Below are positions 8,801 through 14,708 of a stretch of DNA of 20,149 nucleotides, one piece after another (position 1 is the stretch's first letter; every line of letters starts with the position of its first letter). The position numbers were made by a program, and so were the translations under genes. This DNA is from an uncultured Pseudomonadota bacterium (GTDB lineage: Bacteria > Myxococcota_A > UBA796 > GCA-2862545): assembly GCA_937891875.1 (NCBI GenBank), contig CALATR010001184.1, positions 1-20,149 on the forward strand, in the 5' to 3' direction. The notes below the pieces were generated by a model that worked only from the letters and a program-made list of their open reading frames with translations, ran no database searches and was not told where the DNA came from.

Positions 8801-9061
8801 CGGACGGTGCATCTGATCCACGAGCGCCGGGTGGACTTCGCCGCGCTGGCCCAGGGCGTCGAGCGTCTCGTCGTGGGGCGCGAAGCCGAACTTGTGCTCG
8901 AACACCGGCTCGCCGATCAGCCCGTCCTCGTCTGCGACGGCATCGAGGTGCCGGTCGAGCCAGCGGCGCAGCGGCGGCGCGTGCGGGCCGAGCAGGCTCG
9001 TGTGTGAGCGCGCGGTGCGCTGGCGCAGATCGTCGAGGAGGCGGCTGTAGGACAGGGTCAT
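2849..9061 (-). CDS. druE: DruE-like giant DEAD/DEAH-box helicase with DUF1998-type cysteine cluster (Druantia type III candidate)
   Basis: 2070 aa from the ATG at 9061. Superfamily 2 motor motifs are intact: Walker A SAGTGAGKTE around 122-131, TNAT at 226-229, DEAH at 257-260, SATLS at 294-298, STTMEMGVDI at 1057-1066 and the arginine-finger motif QRVGRAGRRG at 1086-1095. Zinc-type cysteine pairs lie between the two RecA-like halves (437/438/443, 468/473, 483/486, 583/586) and in the second half (1398/1401/1416/1419, 1502/1505). A DUF1998-type cluster CRACPRDCDEVCHACL lies at 1649-1664. Beyond it are about 370 further residues with a VEVHDRYLR segment at 1912-1920. The size (about 2,000 aa), DUF1998 and an upstream gene of about 1,100 aa match DruE of Druantia anti-phage systems. 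The gene starts 8 bp after the druH-like stop and has no Shine-Dalgarno, suggesting translational coupling. DISARM DrmA and DpdJ helicases are alternatives, but they are usually shorter and have other neighbours. ATPase/helicase assignment is firm; the Druantia assignment is probable. Confidence 0.82.
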   Translation of the reverse strand: MTLSYSRLLDDLRQRTARSHTSLLGPHAPPLRRWLDRHLDAVADEDGLIGEPVFEHKFGFAPHDETLDALGQRGEVHPALVDQMHRPPKSFEEQHFRRDWFPYTHQVAAWRALADDTSIVVSAGTGAGKTECFAVPILSDLVGQALSHRSTLVGVQALFLYPLNALINSQRERLSAWTRGFGGRVRYCLYNGETKNRVPAHEQAAAPEQVLSRKLLRESPPPLLITNATMLEYMLVRPDDAPILDASQGKLRYIVIDEAHTYVGSMAAELALLLRRVMNAFGVSSEDVRFIATSATLSSSEAQDDVEAFLAKLAGQPRSRVRCITDRRAIPPLPDVEIRSGLPDLDALEAADEVSRFEALAAHQGPRSLRDALVSQPGQRLTHLAGRLAGDLDEPPDLPTMLKLLDLGTRARPAPGEEAFLPLRGHLFARALSGLWCCANPACPGRSGPLDDPAWRYGRLYTSRHVQCTEPGCGGRVYELTLCVQCGHEQLLAHARPDDLGDVFEPMAFDDIGVAVDERDDAEVDDEDLDLEVQPLITPDTVFFDAVEADGSDLFDPASGEVGDGSVAIRFHERVHDEREASCLRCGYRGRHDRLFARPARTGRTFLLGVATPALLQAMPPVKRHSSLPFEGRRTISFTDSRQGTARFAARSQTGAERAFVRSFVYHDLLAKAADRTAVEKAEKKVQGLETLLADGADPGIVEGMLEEARKALEVARGPSSVPLHDVARRISQTDDFKHLHRYWQTYLPFKQKGVDEDLLARWLVLGEFARRPMRAASLETLGLVQVVYQGIDTRRAPPPEWMRLAGEQAEASWADFLTLCLDFYVRSNTALDVERADDFFRWVGTRITQKTVAGPDGVAERNKRVTWPRAGFNSRLEGLLRRAFRLTATDAATKAQINDVFRAAWDRLRGSHELFQAMPNGGLAIKTTALHLRLVDEAWLCPVTGTLLATTLLGHSPYAPTNRPLDTRGVPIRMPRAPVPWGWRFEGVDAIRQALSEDETYQQARDAGAISEFTDRIFEGVVYWQTAEHSAQIPSQALKAAEWDFKRGRLNLLSCSTTMEMGVDIGNLSGVAMNNVPPSPANFLQRVGRAGRRGESASVSLTVCRHLPHDQAVFAEPDWPFRAPMHVTPVKLDSRPIVERHVRAAILTTFLARHAPEDAAYRLTCRWFLVPEVAGEPSVCERLCDWMRSDEAASTLEADLERLVRGSALQGRSTATLLEDMLHAFSGLAEEFHRVRDALLQEFAQLPEEDREDSPAAYLFRRQIARHEEEYLLSYLADQQVLPGYGFPTGVVPFIHTTMEEVAALERDQEEYRNKRRRGEPEDFEAARQRIDARARLTGLASRDLPMAIREYAPGSSLVLDRRSYRSKGVRLAWKIPPSAKQNDTKEIQALRKAWHCRACGAAGTAQVNASVDVCPGCGEAIARQIELLVPSGFTSDFFDKATMDDTGATYVPVMKPWISSGEGPFRAIGTGTPWVRFRHTSAGEIVHRSGGAHKFGYALCLRCGRAEPETAPGVPELPNAMKDHRRLRSGKPCAGALQGSFSIKRNLFLGGSTRTDVLEIWILDPVTGHPAHDETLVTTTAVALRKVSARHLGVDEREIGYATSRRQTAGHTFRAILLFDTATGGAGFVAQIPEALPRLLREVAATCRACPRDCDEVCHACLLSNDTQHDIHRLNRHALSADGVEVLGERFLDALEPDLSGGVFGAATRAVWTDPVERLLSHAQAAALDGPVMVSLYGSGPSDEWDLPGWPGRSILQRLRGLGDQVLLRLVVPAESLTELDWQRAGQLQAVCDLYGAHLFEVAEVPGWWADVRRADGTARGWATDALPVLDASWPETGGVHQSGPCDPPGGSRVVLQKLRQPPPPETRRVDLSVAASGSVREFGDRVLQAFDGGTGLLDELSTRGPAERVEVHDRYLRSPLVVRALWGTLEALKKRGVIGSATHVSLYTLEGRNERGTPRQVGHDWAFPEIHAEVIRDLLHTVHPDLELVTRRYPNELQHARAIELEWADGLVELRLDEGFGFVRTDRTPFPFTANAAQQVTTLMNARWPLVRKGPPREVPGYVVRRA

Positions 9062-9069
9062 GAGGAGGC

Positions 9070-12000
9070 TCAGTGCGGCTGGGTTCGGGCGGCGAGGAGC
9101 GCGCCGGTGGCGAAGAGCGTGGACTCGCGGAAGAAGACCTCGTCCAGGGCGCGCAGCTCGGCGAGGTACAGCTTCTGTGCGTGGGTCAGGGGTCGATCGA
9201 AGACGGCAGCCTGGGCGAGCGCCGTTGTCGCGGAGAGGCCGATCCGCATGTCCGCGTGGCCCGCCTCCTGGGACGAGCGCCAGGCCGGGTCGATGTCGAA
9301 GCGCGCGTCGGGAGCGCGGGGCCAGTCGGCATCGGCGAGGCGCTGTCGGGCCTCGCGGAGCACCTCGTCCCGCTGGAGGAGTCCGATCTGGGGCGGGAAA
9401 CCCAGCGTCCGCCCGTTGCGCCACCCCTCCTCGATGACCCGCATCGGCTCCAGCTCCTTTCGCAGCCGAACGAGCGCCGTCTCGACCACCCCGTCACGCC
9501 GCTCCGCGGGCAGCTCCTGCGCCCGGTCCACCAGCTGATCCAAGGCATCCCACCACGCATCGACCGGCACCGCCTCCCAGAGCACACCCAGCGCCTCCAG
9601 GCCGTCCCAGGCCACCAGGAAGTCCGCCTCCTTGCCCGTCGCCAATCGGACCGCGCAACACGCCGGAGCCATGCGGTCCTCGGCGAGCACCCGCACCAGA
9701 TCGAACGTCGCCGGCGGAATGTCACCGATCAGCGAGAGGTAGGCCTCGACCAGCGCCCAGTCGGAGTGCCGGGGATCGGCACACAGCTTCGGGACCCTCC
9801 GCCGGAGGGCGTCGAGCCGGTCCGCGGTGCCTGGAAGCTGCAGGTCGCCGGCCAGCCCCTCCGAGGGCGCCACGCCTGGCCCTCGCCCGACGAGCACCGT
9901 GGGACGACAGCGGTACCCGCCGTCGTCGCTGACCAGCAGCAGGTAGGCGCCCGGCGGCTGGGATGCGGGCTGGAAGGTCCAGGTCGGGCGCTCCAGCCGT
10001 GGTGAGCGCAGGCGCGGCAGCGGCAGGACGCGCGTGATGTCGGCGAAGGGACGCGCCTCGACGGCGACGCGCTCCAGGGTGGCCTCGTCGATGTCGTCCG
10101 TCAGGCAGACGTCGCCGGCCCCGAGGTCGGCGTCCACGTTCCAGTCGTAGCGGAACACCTTCAGCCGCACCGGTCGCTGCCTCGCCTCGCCGATCTCCTC
10201 CAGGGTCAGCCGCACGTGCGCGTCGAGGGACGGGTTCTGGTGCAGCAGGTCGAGCACGAGCTGCTGCAGCTCCCGCAGGTCGAGCTGGTGGGGGCCGTCC
10301 CGGTGGGTGGGGCGCAGCCTGCGGACCCGCTCACGCGCCGCGTGGCGCGGGTCGACGAGCTCGACGCGGACCTGGATGTGAGGGCTGTGGCGCGGGCTCA
10401 CTCCCACCGCGCGGTAGCGGCCCAGGTGGCGGACGTGAATGGCCTGGCCGGTCCCGACCGGATGGCCGTCCAGGTCCTCGAAGCGGAGAGTGCGCAGCGG
10501 CAGCACGACCGTGCCTGTGACCGTCGCTTGGTCGAAATCCAGGGTCAGCGGCGCGCGGGTCGGCGGCGTGGGGGCGCTGGCGGTGTACGCCACCAGGTGC
10601 TCCCCGATCGGCGCTCGCTCGACGCGCGTGATCAGCGGCGGCTCCACGGGCGCCCCGACCTCTCGCAACCCTCGGGCGGAGACCACCAGCACACCCTCCC
10701 GAAGCTGATGCCCGACCTGGGTCACCGCGATCCGGGTGTCCGCCGGCACGACCCGGATCCGCCGCTTGAAGAGCAGCCCGCCGTGCTCGTCTCGCAGCAG
10801 GATCTCGACGTCCCCAGCCGGTGGCTCGAGCTGCCCGCGGACCGGTCGGACCTCGGCCTCGACGTCCTGGCTGCCGAGGAGGGAACGCCGCACCAGCTTG
10901 GGCAGTCCGCGCCACATCGGCCGGGTGGACCGCAGGCCCTGCAGCAGCCGCCCGCTCAGCTCGTACAGGCCGGAGGTCCCCTCCGACGTCGAGGTACGGA
11001 GGGTGACGGTGTCGCCATCGACCTCCACGCGGGCCTCGCCGCGCACCCGCACCAGTCGCCGGCCCGCGACCTCCCCAGGGAGCGGCTCGACGTCGTCTCC
11101 GAGCAGCACCGCACCTTCGGGGAGGGCGACGATCAGCGTCTCGGCGCCGTGGCGCACCGAGCCCGTCCCGAGCAAGCGCCCCTGCTCCGCGTCCTGGAAG
11201 ACCCAGGGCAGCGGGCCGAGCTCGTCGCAGCCGCCGATCCCGTGAGCCGGCACCGGGTCGTGGCGGCGGCTGACCACCTCCACATGCAGCGCCCCCGCGA
11301 GGTCCGCGGGCGGCGCTTGATCGCGCTGGGGCTGGAAGCTCCAGGTGTCATCCCCATTCTCGCGGAGGATGCCGATCCGGGCGTGATCACCGGACGCGGA
11401 CCGCAGCCGCACGACGAACCGCGTCCGCTGGGAGGCCTCGGGCAGGTCGGGAAAGGCGGTACGGACCTGGGAGCCGGTGAGCTCTCGCGGGGCGCGGAGC
11501 GTGCGCTCCAGGCGGGGGCGTGGGCCGAGGACCAGCGAGGTCACCACCTCGAGCTCGAAGCCGGCGCCCTCGGCAAGCGTCTCCACGTCGCGCACGAGTC
11601 CCCGCACGAAGGCCTCGGCGGTGTCCCCGCTCAGCACAACCGGAAGCGCCTGCTTCCACGCGGGATGCTCACGCTCGAGGGCCGCCACTGGATCGTCCTG
11701 GCCGCGCACCGCCCGCCGAAACGTCCACACCGCGCCCGCGAGCTGTCCCGCGAGGGTGAAGACCACCTCGTTGCGGAGCGTGACGGGCAGGCGGTCCTGC
11801 ATCTTGCGGGCGTCGGCCGCCAGAACCTCGTCCCCCTCGGTGCCGGACCGGCCCATCTCGGCCAGGCGTGCGAGCAAGGCGCGGAAGAAGCTCTGAAGCG
11901 CCGTCGCCTGGTCCCCCTGCCCCAGCCGCTCCAGGGCGAGCCCGCCCTCGCATCCGAGGGTGACCCGGTACAGGTTCTGATGCTCGGTGGACTGTACGGT

Positions 12001-12348
12001 CCGATCGAGCTGGCGAAGCCCCTTCACGACCCACGTGATGATGTTGTCGTAGGCAACGTCCTCGATGCCAAGCGCCTCGCGGGCCGGTCCCCACCGTCGA
12101 CCCGCCTGCTCCGGGTCCCGTCGCGACTGCTCCGCGACGAAGAGGCAGAAAAGGGCCGCGCGGGCCGCGGACAGTCGAGCCGGATCGGCGTGGGCGAGCA
12201 CGTCGCGCAGGTGCTCGTGCAGGCGACCGTAGGCCGCGTCGGAGATGCGGTAGGCGTAGAGGGGCCGGCCGTCGGGCGGACCGTGGCAGAGTTCATGGAG
12301 GAGCGTGTCGCTGGTGGTCATGGGGTCCGGGGGGAGGGGCTCCATCAT
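9070..12348 (-). CDS. druH: DruH-like protein, first gene of the putative Druantia type III operon
   Basis: Up to 1092 aa. ATGs at 12348, 12345 and 12321 are all possible and none has a clear Shine-Dalgarno; I give the longest, and the 12321 start (MTTSDTLLHELCHG) would give 1083 aa. Residues about 20-180 are helical with PLYAYRISDAAYGRL, RAALFCLFVAEQSRR, an IITWVVKGLRQLDRTVQ segment and GCEGGLALERL. This pattern is like the N-terminus of the STY4851/ECs_5259 proteins that I associate with DruH. The middle (about 450-830) is rich in short beta strands and the C-terminal quarter is helical. No nuclease, methylase or P-loop motif is visible, in keeping with the undefined biochemical role of DruH. 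Its position directly before a 2,070-aa DUF1998-type helicase, same strand and 8-bp gap, is the main support. Expected role: cytoplasmic partner of DruE in anti-phage defence. Confidence 0.7.
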   Translation of the reverse strand: MMEPLPPDPMTTSDTLLHELCHGPPDGRPLYAYRISDAAYGRLHEHLRDVLAHADPARLSAARAALFCLFVAEQSRRDPEQAGRRWGPAREALGIEDVAYDNIITWVVKGLRQLDRTVQSTEHQNLYRVTLGCEGGLALERLGQGDQATALQSFFRALLARLAEMGRSGTEGDEVLAADARKMQDRLPVTLRNEVVFTLAGQLAGAVWTFRRAVRGQDDPVAALEREHPAWKQALPVVLSGDTAEAFVRGLVRDVETLAEGAGFELEVVTSLVLGPRPRLERTLRAPRELTGSQVRTAFPDLPEASQRTRFVVRLRSASGDHARIGILRENGDDTWSFQPQRDQAPPADLAGALHVEVVSRRHDPVPAHGIGGCDELGPLPWVFQDAEQGRLLGTGSVRHGAETLIVALPEGAVLLGDDVEPLPGEVAGRRLVRVRGEARVEVDGDTVTLRTSTSEGTSGLYELSGRLLQGLRSTRPMWRGLPKLVRRSLLGSQDVEAEVRPVRGQLEPPAGDVEILLRDEHGGLLFKRRIRVVPADTRIAVTQVGHQLREGVLVVSARGLREVGAPVEPPLITRVERAPIGEHLVAYTASAPTPPTRAPLTLDFDQATVTGTVVLPLRTLRFEDLDGHPVGTGQAIHVRHLGRYRAVGVSPRHSPHIQVRVELVDPRHAARERVRRLRPTHRDGPHQLDLRELQQLVLDLLHQNPSLDAHVRLTLEEIGEARQRPVRLKVFRYDWNVDADLGAGDVCLTDDIDEATLERVAVEARPFADITRVLPLPRLRSPRLERPTWTFQPASQPPGAYLLLVSDDGGYRCRPTVLVGRGPGVAPSEGLAGDLQLPGTADRLDALRRRVPKLCADPRHSDWALVEAYLSLIGDIPPATFDLVRVLAEDRMAPACCAVRLATGKEADFLVAWDGLEALGVLWEAVPVDAWWDALDQLVDRAQELPAERRDGVVETALVRLRKELEPMRVIEEGWRNGRTLGFPPQIGLLQRDEVLREARQRLADADWPRAPDARFDIDPAWRSSQEAGHADMRIGLSATTALAQAAVFDRPLTHAQKLYLAELRALDEVFFRESTLFATGALLAARTQPH

Positions 12349-12385
12349 GCCGCATCCGGGCGCAGGACCGAGCCGCTCCGGTTGG

Positions 12386-12406
12386 CGTTTTCACGGTTCG
12401 AAAACG
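12386..12406. promoter_or_regulatory. Inverted repeat CGTTTTC-N7-GAAAACG upstream of the druH-like gene
   Basis: Perfect 7-bp arms (12386-12392 and 12400-12406) around a 7-base spacer, 38-58 bp upstream of the longest druH-like start. The arms are conspicuously A/T-rich for this genome, so the site could sit in or next to the operon promoter and bind a dimeric repressor. No regulator is identified; inference from symmetry, composition and position. Confidence 0.45.
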
Positions 12407-12411
12407 GTGGG

Positions 12412-12435
12412 GTCGCCGTGGGCTCGCACGGCGAC
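12412..12435 (-). terminator. Strong hairpin (9-bp perfect stem, 6-base loop) in the druH leader region
   Basis: GTCGCCGTG (12412-12420) and CACGGCGAC (12427-12435) are perfect inverse complements. Read on the minus strand, the stem is followed by CCCCACCG and then a short TTTT run at the start of the 12386-12406 repeat. It could terminate transcription arriving from the relic region, or act as a 5' leader hairpin of the defence operon. The T-run is short and offset, so terminator function is uncertain. Confidence 0.35.
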
Positions 12436-12436
12436 T

Positions 12437-12456
12437 ACCGACCGCCGAACATCGGT
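12437..12456. repeat. Inverted repeats ACCGA/TCGGT and CCGA-ACA-TCGG
   Basis: ACCGA (12437-12441) pairs with TCGGT (12452-12456), and the inner CCGAACATCGG (12445-12455) is itself palindromic around ACA. It is the third symmetric element within 70 bp upstream of the druH-like gene and is a possible second operator. Confidence 0.25.
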
Positions 12457-12720
12457 CCCCCAACTCGAAGGACAGCATGAGACCAGGGTCGAACGGGCTC
12501 TTTCCGTCCTCTTCGTTGCCAGCCAGTCTAAGGTTGACTAGCGGGCCGAGCCCGATGCGCGTGTTGGTCGGAGCGTCCACCGGGTAGTGGTAGGTCCAGA
12601 ACTGGAGCCGGAGGATAGCCTTGTCGCCGAACGGCAGCGCATCCGAGGCGTCGTCGGTCTTCTCGGCCGCAAGTGTCAGGCCTGCCGTGGGAGCGGCGCT
12701 TTGAGCGGGCCCTGGTGGTG
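12457..12720 (-). pseudogene. Relic of a probable outer-membrane beta-barrel protein
   Basis: The minus-strand frame through 12700-12457 reads like the C-terminal part of a beta-barrel: KAILRLQFWTYHYPVDAP, RIGLGPLVNLRLAGN, then LMLSFELGD, with alternating polar and hydrophobic residues and a 'LGPL' turn seen in outer-membrane proteins. There is no good start codon or ribosome binding site, and downstream it runs without a stop into the inverted repeats. Its codons (CTA, CTT, AGA, GGA) are less GC3-biased than those of its neighbours. I read it as a fragment of a decayed or truncated gene; family assignment is tentative. Confidence 0.4.
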
Positions 12721-12816
12721 CTCTCTGCCATGCTGGTCGGTCTGGGGGCGTCTTCCACGGCCTCCGCCGCCGACACCAAGGCGAGCTGGAAGCCCTTCCC
12801 AGGCTGCGGTTGGCGT
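12673..12816 (+). pseudogene. Truncated secreted-protein gene: signal peptide then loss of coding
   Basis: From the GTG at 12673 the frame encodes a basic N-region and a clear signal peptide (RALVVLSAMLVGLGASSTAS then AADTKA, a good signal peptidase I site), followed by only about 15 residues (SWKPFPGCGWRC) before it runs antisense into the 3' end of msrA. The open frame continues to 13044, but that part is the shadow of msrA. It overlaps the minus-strand beta-barrel relic by about 50 bp, so they cannot both be original full genes. Together they suggest a recombination scar at the island border. Confidence 0.4.
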
Positions 12817-12828
12817 TGTCATGCCCCC

Positions 12829-13488
12829 CTACCCCAACACCCCAATCGGACAGCTCACCCCATTGAACCCATGCATGCAGTACCCCTGCGGATTCTTCTC
12901 CAGGTACTGCTGGTGGTAGTCCTCCGCGAACCAGAACTGCGGCGCCTCCGCAATCTCCGTCGTGATCCCCGAGAACCCCTTCTCCTTCAGCCGCGGCTCG
13001 TAGATCTCCTTCGTCTTCCGCGCCACCTCCGCCTGCTCGGCTGAATACGTGTAGATGGCGCTTCGGTACTGGGTTCCCACGTCATTTCCCTGGCGCATCC
13101 CCTGGGTCGGGTCGTGGTTCTCCCAGAAGGTCTTCAGGACCTCGGCGTAGCTGATCCTCTCCGGGTCGAACGCCACCCGGACCACCTCGGTGTGGCCGGT
13201 CCGGCCGCTGCAGACCTCCTTGTAGGTGGGGTTCTCGGTGTAGCCGCCGGCGTAGCCGACCTGGGTGCTGATCACGCCGTCGAGCTTCCAGAAGAAGCGC
13301 TCGGCGCCCCAGAAGCAGCCCATGCCCACCAGGGCGAGCTGGGTGCCGTCGGGCCAGGGGCCGTCCATGGGCGTGCCCAGCACGGCGTGGGTGTCGGACA
13401 CGTCGAAGGGGCGCTCGCTGCGTCCGGGCAGGGCGTCGGACGCGGTGGGCAGGCGGGTCTTGCGCGGGTCGCGGAAGAGGTCGAACAC
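12829..13488 (-). CDS. msrA: Peptide-methionine (S)-S-oxide reductase MsrA
   Basis: 219 aa from a GTG at 13488, chosen because AGGAGG lies 4 bases upstream; the frame is open further up to an ATG at 13518 without such a site. MsrA reduces the S-epimer of methionine sulfoxide in oxidised proteins and free Met, with thioredoxin as reductant. The catalytic motif GMGCFWGAERFFW places the nucleophilic Cys at residue 58. The family segments QVGYAGGYTENPTYKEVC, GHTEVVRV, FWENHDPTQG, GTQYRSAIY and EDYHQQYL are all present. Resolving cysteines lie in GYCMHG (about 204) and near the end (VSCPIG, about 213), as in the E. coli-type two-recycling-Cys enzyme. The extra 45 or so N-terminal residues are also of the E. 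coli type. It is full-length and cytoplasmic (no signal peptide). It is downstream of the VOC gene on the same strand with a gap of about 100 bp and ends beside the relic region. Confidence 0.97.
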   Translation of the reverse strand: MFDLFRDPRKTRLPTASDALPGRSERPFDVSDTHAVLGTPMDGPWPDGTQLALVGMGCFWGAERFFWKLDGVISTQVGYAGGYTENPTYKEVCSGRTGHTEVVRVAFDPERISYAEVLKTFWENHDPTQGMRQGNDVGTQYRSAIYTYSAEQAEVARKTKEIYEPRLKEKGFSGITTEIAEAPQFWFAEDYHQQYLEKNPQGYCMHGFNGVSCPIGVLG

Positions 13489-13592
13489 GGAGCCTCCTGG
13501 GAAGACCCTTGGATGCACGCGGCGGGGCCGGGTGACAAGGCGCGCCCCTCGAGAACGCGGGCGAGCTCACCCGTGAGAGGCGCTCCGCCTGA

Positions 13593-14015
13593 TCAGGTCC
13601 GAAAGACCGAGGCGTCGTCGAAGAAGGACTTCACCTCGATGGCGTTGCCGCTGGGGTCGCGCAGGAACAGGGTCGCCTGCTCGCCGGGCTGGCCCTGGAA
13701 GCGCAGCTGGGGCTGGATGAGGAACTCGGCTCCGCTGGCGACGAGGCGATCGCGGAGCGCGTGCCAGTCGTCCCAGGCGAGGATGACCCCGAAGTGGCGC
13801 ACGGGAACGTCCTCCCCGTCGACCGGGTTCGTGGGCTCGCCCGCAGCAGCCTCGTCGATGAGGTGCAGGGTCACCTGGTGCCCCCACAGGTCGAGGTCGA
13901 CCCAGCGGGGGTCCGTGCGGCCGATCCCCGCGTGCAGCACGTCCTCGTAGAACGCGCGGGTCCGGTCGAGATCGGTGACCGGCAGGGCGAGGTGGAAGCG
14001 CGGGAGCACGGGCAT
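13593..14015 (-). CDS. VOC-superfamily (glyoxalase/dioxygenase fold) protein
   Basis: 140 aa from the ATG at 14015; a GTG 12 bases upstream is an alternative. Two beta-alpha-beta-beta-beta modules are evident: the first starts FHLALPVTDLDRTRAFYEDV and the second at about 72 with VRHFGVILAWDDWHALRDRL. Candidate metal ligands H8, H74 and E127 (DPSGNAIEVKSF) sit where glyoxalase-fold enzymes place them. The length and ending resemble a common bacterial family of uncharacterised lactoylglutathione lyase-like proteins. The substrate is unknown: it may be a dioxygenase, a lyase or a resistance protein. It is divergent from the 14063 gene, with only 47 bp between the starts; that gap holds a small palindrome. 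It ends in TGATCA like several neighbours. Confidence 0.9.
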   Translation of the reverse strand: MPVLPRFHLALPVTDLDRTRAFYEDVLHAGIGRTDPRWVDLDLWGHQVTLHLIDEAAAGEPTNPVDGEDVPVRHFGVILAWDDWHALRDRLVASGAEFLIQPQLRFQGQPGEQATLFLRDPSGNAIEVKSFFDDASVFRT

Positions 14016-14019
14016 GATG

Positions 14020-14032
14020 GACCCCACGGGTC
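14020..14032. promoter_or_regulatory. Small palindrome GACCC-CAC-GGGTC between divergent genes
   Basis: 5-bp perfect arms around three bases, lying in the 47-bp gap between the VOC gene (minus) and the 14063 gene (plus). It is a possible shared operator, but short enough to arise by chance in this GC-rich DNA. Confidence 0.2.
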
Positions 14033-14062
14033 AGGGCGTCGGCAGACGAGTAGACTCGGGGC

Positions 14063-14668
14063 GTGCACCCCCCCGTCCTCGTCCTGCGTACCGCTCCCGC
14101 CCCTCCCCCGCCGCCCCGGGGAAGGCTCCTCGACGATCTCCGGGCGACCCAGGCCCACGCCGCGACGACCCGCTGGCTGCGGGTCTCCGATCTGGTCGTG
14201 CGCGAGCGCCTCCCCGACGAGGTCCGCGCCGCGTGGTCCAACGGCCGCGGACCGGGCGGCCTGCGCACCGGCATCGCGTTCGTGGAGGGCGACCGTCCCT
14301 TCCTCCCCCACCCCGCCCCGGGCGCCCTCTCCGCCACCTGCGGGCTCACTGGCGACACCCTGACACCCTGGCTGCGCGGCTTCGTGCTGGCGCTGGCCGG
14401 AGCCCGGGCGGTCGTGCAGCTCGACGGGGAACGCTTCTCGCTGGAACCCCGGTTGGACGGACATCTTCGGCTGCGAGCGATCGACCCCGACGGCGTCGAG
14501 GAGGCGCGGCTCATCTTCGACCGGGCCCCCCTGCTGGCCGCGCTCCGGGCCGAGGTGAACGCCATCCCTGCCCTGCTCGATGCCGCCAGGGACCTCGGGG
14601 AACCGCTCCCCGCGGCCGATCTGGAAGAGGCGGTCCGCACCCTGCACGGCCTCGACGCACGGGGTTGA
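14063..14668 (+). CDS. Hypothetical protein, 201 aa
   Basis: Starts with a GTG at 14063 preceded only by a weak GGGG; no in-frame ATG occurs early. I do not recognise the family. Features: a proline-rich segment at about 10-20, a charged helical region (LLDDLRATQAHAATTRWLRV), a hydrophobic helix around 105-120 (WLRGFVLALAGARAVVQL), and a beta-hairpin-like stretch (VVQLDGERFSLEPRLDGHLR). It is not a clear membrane protein and has no signal peptide or catalytic motif. Codon usage shows the strong GC3 bias expected of a real gene, and the minus-strand frames across it look like shadows. It is followed after 40 bp by the SLOG-family gene on the same strand and is likely co-transcribed with it. 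Confidence 0.6.
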   Translation: MHPPVLVLRTAPAPPPPPRGRLLDDLRATQAHAATTRWLRVSDLVVRERLPDEVRAAWSNGRGPGGLRTGIAFVEGDRPFLPHPAPGALSATCGLTGDTLTPWLRGFVLALAGARAVVQLDGERFSLEPRLDGHLRLRAIDPDGVEEARLIFDRAPLLAALRAEVNAIPALLDAARDLGEPLPAADLEEAVRTLHGLDARG

Positions 14669-14708
14669 CCGCGCGATGCTGGCGGGCAAGTTCGCCTGCG
14701 GAGGATGA

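Noticed and set aside
2849..12348. DISARM (drmA/drmB) or 7-deazaguanine Dpd system
   Set aside because: No methyltransferase, DrmB/DrmC-like gene or DpdA-type neighbour is visible; the two-gene layout with a 2,070-aa helicase fits Druantia better.
10216..12480. Long plus-strand open frame (about 754 codons) opposite the druH-like gene
   Set aside because: Shadow of the druH-like gene; low-complexity composition, no recognisable domain and no ribosome binding site.
13566..13577. CTCAC-CC-GTGAG hairpin between the VOC gene and msrA as a terminator
   Set aside because: A two-base loop and no T-run make it an unlikely terminator; it probably arises by chance.
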